Of a stretch of 5,690 nt of DNA, positions 1-4,288 are shown in pieces. The translations under genes and the position numbers were made by a program. The notes beneath the pieces were generated by a model. That model was not told where the DNA came from. It saw nothing but the letters and a program-made list of their open reading frames with translations, and searched no databases. How positions within the stretch are numbered: the first letter of the stretch is position 1; each line of letters opens with the position of its first letter. Source of the stretch: RPQK01 sp041946865 (GTDB lineage: Bacteria > Acidobacteriota > UBA6911 > RPQK01); NCBI GenBank assembly GCA_041946865.1, contig JBHGBF010000307.1:1-5690 (forward strand), given 5' to 3'.

Positions 1-70
1 GTTGAAGCTTGCGGCCTAAGAAGAACAAAATTCTCGTTCGGGACCCAATAACGGCCTAACGGACCGCCGC

Positions 71-97
71 ATGCCCCGCAAGTTCCCTTCGGGGCGT
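71..97 (+). other. GC-rich hairpin, possible end of an upstream transcript
   Basis: GCCCCG at 73-78 pairs with CGGGGC at 90-95 around an 11-base loop, and the outer bases 71-72 and 96-97 add an A-T and a wobble pair. No T-run follows, so it is not a standard intrinsic terminator. It may be a weak or Rho-assisted terminator for a gene off the left edge, or simply leader structure. Confidence 0.35.
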
Positions 98-103
98 CGT
101 TAC

Positions 104-142
104 TTGAACGTAAACAAAGGTATTAGATACTCTGTCTATAAG
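104..142 (+). promoter_or_regulatory. Weak promoter candidate for the kinase-regulator operon
   Basis: TTGAAC (104-109) resembles a -35 box. GATACT (126-131), 16 bases further on, is a 4-of-6 match to a sigma-70 -10 box. A better -10-like TATAAG lies at 137-142 but has no well-spaced -35. This is the most AT-rich part of the leader, which supports a promoter here, but neither combination is strong. The resulting 5' UTR would be about 140-150 bases. Confidence 0.25.
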
Positions 143-286
143 AACACGTCTACGGTTAAGACTCATTAGCGGACCGTCGCAAAGTCGGCCAGTCCGCCAG
201 CACTCCACCCATCGGAATGCCTGAGGTCACGTTCTGTCCGGGCTAGCTGCCGAGGGGCTTTTTCACGGACTAAAGGGGGGAAACGG

Positions 287-2266
287 ATGGATACATCATC
301 TTCGGCCAGGCGTGGTTTTGTGGCCAAGCCCGTGAACCATGACTCAGCCCGGCGCGTGCTGCTGATCGTGGCCATTTCGGCCTTCCTCGCCGAGACGGCC
401 GTGATGGCGTTGATTTTCGTTCTTCCTCCCTTTGACGAGCTGCTTGTCGCCCTGCTGGACTCGCTGCTTCTTGTTATCCTGATAGCTCCCGCTCTTTATT
501 TTTTCGTCCTGAAGCCTCTGCGGGCCAGCATTGCGCAACGGTTACGGGCCGAGTCGGTTCTGGCTCAGTGCAACCACGAATTGGCCACGCTGCATGCGAT
601 CGGGAGCACGGCCTGCTGCCTGGTAGAAACGCCGCAGATTCTGAGCTCTGTGAAGGATCTGCTGGCCGGGCCGGCCGGCTCTCCCGACGGGACGATCTTC
701 ATTCTCGATGAGGCCAGTCAAGAGCTTGAGTTAGAACTGGCTTGGGGTGGCGCCTGCGGGAACCTGCGTTGGGGAGCTCGTGTACCCCTCGAGTCCTGCC
801 CATTTCGCCGCGTTTTGCTTGAGAAGCAGGCCCAGGTGCTGACCCGAGAGCAGGTGGAAAGCGCGGGGCAAGGGACCGGATGCCTCGCGTCTTCACTGCC
901 CGGCTCCGCAGCCTACGTGGGCATCCCTCTGATCGCTCGCGGCCAAATACAGGGATTGATGGTACTGGCCAACAGCAGCGGTGAGAGAAGTGCTGATGCG
1001 GATCATTTGAGTTTTTGGCAGGCCATCGGACAGATCATTGGCATTGCGGTTCACAATAACCGGCTGTTTGCGGGGGAGCAGAAAGCCCGTCAGGCAGCAG
1101 AAGTTCTTCGTTCGGCGGGCGTGGCGCTCACCCAGAGCCTGGATATGCGCACCGTCATGGAGGCCTTGCTGGACTCTACTGCGCGTCTGGTTCCTTATGA
1201 TCTGGCCAGCATCATCCTGGTGGAAGACCAGGATCACCTGGCGATCCATGCCGCTCGAGGCTGTGGCTGCGCGGAGCAAATCAAAGCCGTTGGACGCATC
1301 AGCGTTGACCGCAAGGAAAACGGTCTGTTTGAACAGGTCCTGGGGAGCAGACAGGGACGGATTCTGTCGGACCTTTCTCCTGAAACGGCCAGGATGTTAT
1401 CGCCGTGCCACGCCTCCATACGAAGCTGGTTAGGAGTGCCTTTCGTCGCCGGAGAGAATGTGATTGGTCTTTTTGGTGTCGGCAAGGCGCAACCGGGTTT
1501 CTATACCGTCGAGCATCAGCAGCTGGCCGAAGCGCTGGCCAGTCAGGCAGCAGTCGCCATGCAAAATGCCTGGCTTTTTGCACAGCTGCGGACGAGCCGC
1601 GAGCGTCTGCAGACGCTTTCCCGCCAGTTGGTCGAAGTCCAGGAGAACGAGCGTGGCTACATTGCCCGTGAGCTCCACGACGAAGCCGGTCAGGTGCTCA
1701 CTTCGCTCATGGTCGGGTTGCGCTTGCTGGAACGGGACGCCCAGAATCCTCAGGCGGTGGTCACGGGTATTGCGAAGCTCAAAACCATGGTCGACAACGT
1801 GCTGGAAGAGCTGCACCGGCTGGCCAGAGATCTCCGGCCCGCCAGCCTGGATTACCTGGGGCTGGAGGCCGCGCTGAGGCAACATCTGGAGACGGTTGCC
1901 GAGCAGAACCAGATCACAGTGCAGATCGACACTGTCGGCATCGATCTCCGCTTCCCGAAGGACATCGAGGTTGCCCTATACCGGATCGCCCAAGAGGCAA
2001 TGGCTAATGTCGCCCGTCACGCGCATGCATCGCGGGTGGACGTCCTGCTGAAGAAATGTGCCGACAAGCTGGTCATGATCATTGAAGACAACGGTGTCGG
2101 CCTCAACGAAGAAACGGCGCTAAGTTCGGGTCGCTTGGGCCTGTTCGGCATGCGGGAGCGTGCCGAAATGCTGGGTGGCAGCCTGACCGTGGAATGCAGT
2201 AAATCGGGGGGGGCCTCGCTCCTCGTGGAGGTACCGTATGGCAATTCGAGTGCTGATTGCCGATGA
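287..2266 (+). CDS. Membrane-anchored GAF-GAF sensor histidine kinase (HisKA_3 / NarX-like class)
   Basis: This 659-residue sensor kinase autophosphorylates on His and passes the phosphate to the response regulator encoded next to it. Two hydrophobic helices (about 24-46 and 52-75) form a membrane hairpin with almost no external loop, so sensing is probably cytoplasmic. Two GAF-like domains follow (about 97-260 and 270-430), then a helical linker. The HisKA_3 H-box ERGYIARELHDEAGQ (454-468) carries phospho-acceptor H464. The HATPase_c domain has an N-box QEAMANVARHA (N574), a D-box IEDNGVGL (D601), and a glycine-rich G-box around 615-631. All catalytic boxes look intact. GAF2 carries a Cys-Gly-Cys (C326, C328). 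The ATG at 287 has AGGGGGG six bases upstream. The 3' end overlaps the regulator gene by 29 bases. The signal is unknown; GAF domains bind small molecules, haem or other cofactors. Confidence 0.93.
   Translation: MDTSSSARRGFVAKPVNHDSARRVLLIVAISAFLAETAVMALIFVLPPFDELLVALLDSLLLVILIAPALYFFVLKPLRASIAQRLRAESVLAQCNHELATLHAIGSTACCLVETPQILSSVKDLLAGPAGSPDGTIFILDEASQELELELAWGGACGNLRWGARVPLESCPFRRVLLEKQAQVLTREQVESAGQGTGCLASSLPGSAAYVGIPLIARGQIQGLMVLANSSGERSADADHLSFWQAIGQIIGIAVHNNRLFAGEQKARQAAEVLRSAGVALTQSLDMRTVMEALLDSTARLVPYDLASIILVEDQDHLAIHAARGCGCAEQIKAVGRISVDRKENGLFEQVLGSRQGRILSDLSPETARMLSPCHASIRSWLGVPFVAGENVIGLFGVGKAQPGFYTVEHQQLAEALASQAAVAMQNAWLFAQLRTSRERLQTLSRQLVEVQENERGYIARELHDEAGQVLTSLMVGLRLLERDAQNPQAVVTGIAKLKTMVDNVLEELHRLARDLRPASLDYLGLEAALRQHLETVAEQNQITVQIDTVGIDLRFPKDIEVALYRIAQEAMANVARHAHASRVDVLLKKCADKLVMIIEDNGVGLNEETALSSGRLGLFGMRERAEMLGGSLTVECSKSGGASLLVEVPYGNSSADCR
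2206..2213 (+). repeat. G8 homopolymer inside the kinase gene
   Basis: Eight consecutive G lie in the codons for the Ser-Gly-Gly-Ala stretch (about residues 640-643), 24 bases before the regulator ATG and just ahead of the regulator's Shine-Dalgarno. Such tracts are prone to strand slippage. A one-base change would alter only the last residues of the kinase but would shift its stop codon relative to the downstream start. Confidence 0.6.
2227..2231 (+). promoter_or_regulatory. Ribosome binding site of the response regulator, inside the kinase gene
   Basis: GGAGG lies six bases before the ATG at 2238, embedded in kinase codons. This supports the 2238 start and a translationally coupled overlap. 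Confidence 0.75.
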
Positions 2267-2873
2267 TCACGGGCTGTTGCGGGCAGGCCTGACTGCCTTG
2301 TTAAATTCTGAAGAGGGCTTCGTCGTGTTGGGCGCAGCCCGCGACAGCACCGAAGCGCTGGAGCTCAGCAAAAAGCTGAAGCCCGATGTCGTGCTGATGG
2401 ACATCAGTATGCCGGGCGCCGGTGGAATCGAGGCAACTCGTAAGCTGAAGGAAAGCTCACCGTCAGTTCATGTGCTCATCCTGACTATCCACGAGGACAA
2501 GGGTCTGCTCCGGGAGGCCATCCAAGCCGGCGCGGATGGCTATATCCTCAAACGCGCAGTCGAATCGGAACTGATCACTGCCATTCAGGCGGTCATGCGG
2601 GGCGACCTGTACGTTCATCCCGCCATGACCCGCATATTGCTGGCAGAACAGGCAAGCGCTAAAGCAACCGGGTCTAAGCTGGTGGAGCCGCTCACGAATC
2701 GTGAAATCGATGTCCTGAGATTGATCGTTAAAGGCTACACCAACCGTCAGATCGCCGATCGGCTCCATCTCAGCGTTCGTACCGTGGAAAGCCACCGCGC
2801 CAACATGATGGACAAGTTAGGGGTGAGCAGTCGCGTAGAGCTTGTCCAGTATGCGATCGACAATAAATTGTAA
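2238..2873 (+). CDS. NarL/FixJ-family (LuxR-type) response regulator
   Basis: This 211-residue DNA-binding regulator is of normal length for the NarL family. The receiver domain (about 3-118) has the acidic pair D9-D10, phospho-acceptor D55 in VVLMDISMPG, conserved T83 in LTIHED, and K105 in YILKRA. A linker leads to a LuxR-type HTH (about 149-210), with the typical LTNREIDVLRLIVKGYTNRQ opening and the recognition-helix region VRTVESHRANMMDKLGV. All expected receiver residues are present, so it should be competent for phosphorylation. The ATG at 2238 has GGAGG six bases upstream. The 29-base overlap with the kinase gene (different frame) marks it as the cognate partner and implies coupled translation. 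Target genes are not shown. The oxidase downstream is a possible former target, but an insertion element now lies between them. Confidence 0.95.
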   Translation: MAIRVLIADDHGLLRAGLTALLNSEEGFVVLGAARDSTEALELSKKLKPDVVLMDISMPGAGGIEATRKLKESSPSVHVLILTIHEDKGLLREAIQAGADGYILKRAVESELITAIQAVMRGDLYVHPAMTRILLAEQASAKATGSKLVEPLTNREIDVLRLIVKGYTNRQIADRLHLSVRTVESHRANMMDKLGVSSRVELVQYAIDNKL

Positions 2874-2881
2874 CGTCCCCA

Positions 2882-2901
2882 GTAAGTTATAACGTAAGTT
2901 A
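2882..2901 (+). repeat. Direct repeat GTAAGTTA x2 overlapping palindrome GTTATAAC
   Basis: GTAAGTTA occurs at 2882-2889 and 2894-2901, 12 bases apart, starting nine bases after the regulator stop. The first copy runs into a perfect 8-base palindrome, GTTATAAC (2886-2893). It could be a regulator half-site array or the scar of an old insertion. I cannot assign it. Confidence 0.4.
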
Positions 2902-2923
2902 AGTCCGTGCCGCCGTCTGGCAG

Positions 2924-2948
2924 CGATCCTCCGGCAGCCGGGGGGTTG
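2924..2948 (+). terminator. Strong hairpin after the two-component operon, terminator-like without a T-run
   Basis: CCTCCGG (2928-2934) pairs with CCGGGGG (2938-2944) around a three-base CAG loop, and pairing extends outward to 2924/2948 with G-U wobbles, giving about 11 pairs. It lies 50 bases after the regulator stop. No U-tract follows, so intrinsic termination is uncertain; it may act as a 3'-end stabiliser or as part of a larger fold. Confidence 0.4.
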
Positions 2949-3005
2949 AAAGCAGGCCGCGGCAAGGGCCCGCACGAAACCCAAGCTCTGTTCCAAGCGA
3001 AAACA

Positions 3006-3021
3006 GGAGGAGTCTCTCCTA
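3006..3021 (+). other. Short perfect hairpin
   Basis: AGGAGG (3006-3011) pairs with TCTCCT (3016-3021) around an AGTC tetraloop, with the closing pair a wobble. It sits four bases upstream of the larger nested hairpin at 3025-3077, suggesting consecutive RNA stems. Confidence 0.4.
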
Positions 3022-3024
3022 CCC

Positions 3025-3077
3025 GCTCCGTGTTTACTACGGATTCCCTTCCGTAGATTCCCGTCACGGAACGAGCG
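3025..3077 (+). other. Nested stem-loop ending in the left terminal repeat
   Basis: An inner stem CTACGGA (3038-3044) / TCCGTAG (3051-3057) with a six-base loop lies inside an outer stem TCCGTG (3028-3033) / CACGGA (3065-3070). CGC (3025-3027) can also pair with GCG (3075-3077) across a bulge. Two perfectly complementary arm pairs in proper nesting suggest a folded RNA or a protein-binding cruciform. The outermost pair reaches into the element's left terminal repeat. Confidence 0.45.
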
Positions 3078-3095
3078 CTTCTACCGGAAAACCGC
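3070..3095 (+). repeat. Left terminal inverted repeat
   Basis: It pairs with 4232-4257; mismatches fall at left positions 3072, 3083, 3086 and 3092. The repeat is itself partly palindromic (GCG near one end, CGC at the other, and CGG-AAAA-CCG within), as is its partner. Confidence 0.6.
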
Positions 3096-3190
3096 TTATA
3101 AAAAGAGTCATAAAAACCCGTTGTTTCTACGCTTCTCAACTCGGTCACAGGTTCTGTAACTTGATGACACTCAGATTCGTGTGGAGGCAA

Positions 3191-3212
3191 CGACCCAGGA
3201 CGTCCCTGGTCG
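3191..3212 (+). other. Hairpin in the leader of the transposase-fragment gene
   Basis: CGACC (3191-3195) pairs with GGTCG (3208-3212) and AGG (3197-3199) with CCT (3205-3207), with one bulged C and a five-base loop. It lies 127 bases upstream of the start codon. It could limit read-in transcription or translation, a common trait of IS leaders, but no function is shown. Confidence 0.35.
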
Positions 3213-3227
3213 CTCTCCCTTTCCCAA

Positions 3228-3235
3228 GGGGGGGG
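3228..3235 (+). repeat. G8 homopolymer in the element leader
   Basis: Eight consecutive G follow TTTCCCAA in the leader. A second such tract lies in the kinase gene. This one is non-coding and about 100 bases from the transposase-fragment start. Confidence 0.6.
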
Positions 3236-3326
3236 CCTGGCGAGCCAATGGCGAAACCGGCCACTCAATCACTTTTTGGCTGGAAACGCGCTCCCGCGGG
3301 GGGCGGTAGAGCCGCGACCGATTACC

Positions 3327-3332
3327 GAGGAG
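3327..3332 (+). promoter_or_regulatory. Ribosome binding site that fixes the start of the transposase fragment
   Basis: GAGGAG ends six bases before the ATG at 3339. A second in-frame ATG at 3333 directly abuts the GAGGAG and is too close to be used, and an upstream in-frame TTG at 3276 has no comparable site. Confidence 0.7.
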
Positions 3333-3338
3333 ATGATC

Positions 3339-4205
3339 ATGGCGAAGAGCAGTCAGAACCGGCCGATGATTGTCGCTTCCCTGCCTGAGGAGACGGCCCG
3401 TGCAGCCAGAGCAGTATTCAATATCGAAAATGTGTATCTGACGATTGGGGATCAGTTGGATGCCGTGTTCAGAGAGATTCCGCTTTTGGAATTGGACGAC
3501 GGGATAGGCTTTGCTCCAAACACTCTCGCTCAGCTTGCGCTTATCACCGTTTTCCAGTTCGCCGAAGACCTGGCGGACCGTGCCGCTTGCGCCGCGCTCG
3601 ATCAGCGGATGGACTGGAAGTACGCTCTGCACCTTCCGATTGAGCACCCGCCATTAGATCCAGCCTGGTTGTGCCGGTTCCGCCAACCGCTAGTCACCCA
3701 ATTGTCGGTTGGCCAGGCGGCGGTCCGGCTGCAGACGTTCCAGTCCCTGGTCGATCGTCTTGCTGCAGTGGGTCTGCTTGGCCGGGACAAGCGCGACATT
3801 CCGGCGCGCAGCGTCCTGGAGCATGTCTGCCGGATGAACCAACTGGATCGCTTGCACGAGGATGTGTCTCAGGCGATAGAGGTGTTGGCGTGTCACCAAC
3901 CAGACATGCTGCGTGCCCTGGCTCTACCGCATTGGTACGACCGTTATCGTGAAGGCAGGGATTTTCGGCCCCCTTCCGCTGTCGAACAGCGCGCTTACGC
4001 CGATGCGCTTGGGTCCGATGCCTGTCACGTGCTCCAGGCCGTTGCGCGGGTGGCAGATCCGCAGACCAGGGATCTGCCAGAAGTTCGTCGTCTTGCCGCG
4101 GTCTGGGGAAAACAATGCCAGTTACGGGGAACGACCGTGACTTGGAGGGACGTTAGTTGCGAACTGTGCCCGTGGCTCGCTGAGGAAAGCCGGTGTCATC
4201 GTTGA
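3339..4205 (+). CDS. DUF772 / IS1182-like transposase, N-terminal part only
   Basis: This 288-residue protein is uninterrupted and well initiated. Residues 61-119 match the transposase N-terminal DUF772 (InsH-type) domain: FQFAEDLADRAACAALDQ, then MDWKYALHLP, then LCRFRQPLV. Residues 191-271 carry the next conserved block of this group (LPHWYDRY, LGSDACHVLQAV, LPEVRRLAAVW, TWRD). In full transposases this is followed by SPYD and the DDE core; here the protein diverges after WRD and stops at 4203-4205. The first catalytic Asp is normally in an RTDST-type motif before HVLAAVR. The aligned stretch here is KRDIPARSVLEHVC (151-164), placing Pro155 at that position. It should therefore bind DNA or partners at most and not cut. 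The tail has C274, C277, C286 and H287, possibly metal-binding. It may be a deletion remnant or a retained regulator of related elements. Confidence 0.75.
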   Translation: MAKSSQNRPMIVASLPEETARAARAVFNIENVYLTIGDQLDAVFREIPLLELDDGIGFAPNTLAQLALITVFQFAEDLADRAACAALDQRMDWKYALHLPIEHPPLDPAWLCRFRQPLVTQLSVGQAAVRLQTFQSLVDRLAAVGLLGRDKRDIPARSVLEHVCRMNQLDRLHEDVSQAIEVLACHQPDMLRALALPHWYDRYREGRDFRPPSAVEQRAYADALGSDACHVLQAVARVADPQTRDLPEVRRLAAVWGKQCQLRGTTVTWRDVSCELCPWLAEESRCHR

Positions 4206-4231
4206 CACGCCGCCGACACTTGGAGGCTCAC

Positions 4232-4257
4232 GCGCTTTTCTGGCAGAAGCGCTCTTT
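4232..4257 (-). repeat. Right terminal inverted repeat, also a terminator-like hairpin
   Basis: It is the partner of 3070-3095 (22 of 26 matching). On its own GCGCTTTT (4232-4239) pairs with AGAAGCGC (4245-4252) around a CTGGC loop: eight pairs with one wobble, followed by TCTTTG. It could therefore act as a weak intrinsic terminator for the transposase fragment and reduce read-through into the oxidase gene. The match to the left end makes terminal repeat the primary call. Confidence 0.6.
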
Positions 4258-4275
4258 GTGGCGCACAGAAGGAAG

Positions 4276-4281
4276 AAGGAG
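4276..4281 (+). promoter_or_regulatory. Ribosome binding site of the oxidase gene
   Basis: AAGGAG lies seven bases before the ATG at 4289 and directly before the twin-arginine signal peptide, fixing this start over the in-frame GTG/ATG-like codons upstream, which lie inside the element end. Confidence 0.7.
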
Positions 4282-4288
4282 AACGTCA

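Larger units (their letters stand above)
1..286. other. Non-coding leader upstream of the histidine kinase gene
   Basis: I see no convincing gene here. One forward frame is open from base 1 to a TAA at 49-51 (16 codons) and could be the tail of an upstream gene, but it is too short to recognise. The stretch holds a GC-rich hairpin (71-97), a weak promoter candidate (104-142), two copies of CGGCCTAA exactly 40 bases apart (12-19 and 52-59), and a near-repeat CGGACCGCCGCA / CGGACCGTCGCA (60-71 and 170-181, 11 of 12 matching). Just before the kinase start is a purine-rich Shine-Dalgarno, AGGGGGG at 274-280, six bases from the ATG at 287. Confidence 0.6.
2874..3338. other. Long non-coding interval rich in hairpins
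   Basis: I see no gene in these 465 bases. Open frames on the minus strand (2747-3268 and 3171-3647) run through the antisense of the regulator or the transposase and look like low-complexity shadows. The left part (2874-3069) is the 3' flank of the two-component operon, with a direct repeat (2882-2901) and three strong hairpins (2924-2948, 3006-3021, 3025-3077). From 3070 the sequence belongs to the putative insertion element: its left end (3070-3095), an AT-rich patch (3096-3116) with TATAAA at 3098-3103, a hairpin (3191-3212) and a G8 run (3228-3235) precede the transposase-fragment gene. Confidence 0.6.
3070..4257 (+). mobile_element. Putative non-autonomous IS1182-like insertion element (about 1.19 kb)
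   Basis: The two ends of this segment match as inverted repeats: 3070-3095 read forward against 4257-4232 read on the minus strand agree at 22 of 26 positions. The shared cores are GAGCGCTTCTACCGGAAAA (3073-3091) and GAGCGCTTCTGCCAGAAAA (minus, 4254-4236). Between them lies a single gene (3339-4205) for the N-terminal part of a DUF772/IS1182-like transposase. Full transposases of this group usually run to about 450-600 residues, so the catalytic half is missing and the unit should need a helper to move. I see no clear target-site duplication in the immediate flanks. The right end lies 27 bases after the gene's stop, as is usual for an IS; the roughly 240-base leader on the left is longer than usual. 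Family assignment rests on protein motifs and remembered family features. Confidence 0.6.

Noticed and set aside
2874..2905. Tn3-family terminal repeat (run of four G/C and a TTAAG-like end)
   Set aside because: The orientation is inconsistent: the CCCC and the GTTAAG occur in an order that does not match inward-reading Tn3 ends, and no partner end is visible.
2747..3268. Minus-strand open frame of 173 codons across the intergenic region
   Set aside because: It overlaps the end of the regulator gene antisense, has no recognisable domain, runs through hairpin arms, and lacks a good ribosome binding site. It looks like a chance open frame in GC-rich DNA.
3276..3338. Upstream TTG start for the transposase fragment
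   Set aside because: The added 21 residues do not resemble the family N-terminus, and GAGGAG is placed correctly for the ATG at 3339.
2874..3338. Group II intron remnant
   Set aside because: I could not find a convincing domain V hairpin or properly placed GTGYG 5' end on either strand, and there is no reverse transcriptase gene in the window. The stems alone are not enough.
4232..4258. Hairpin read only as an intrinsic terminator
   Set aside because: The following T-run is interrupted and short, and the sequence matches the inverted copy at 3070-3095, so a terminal repeat explains it better. A secondary terminator effect remains possible.
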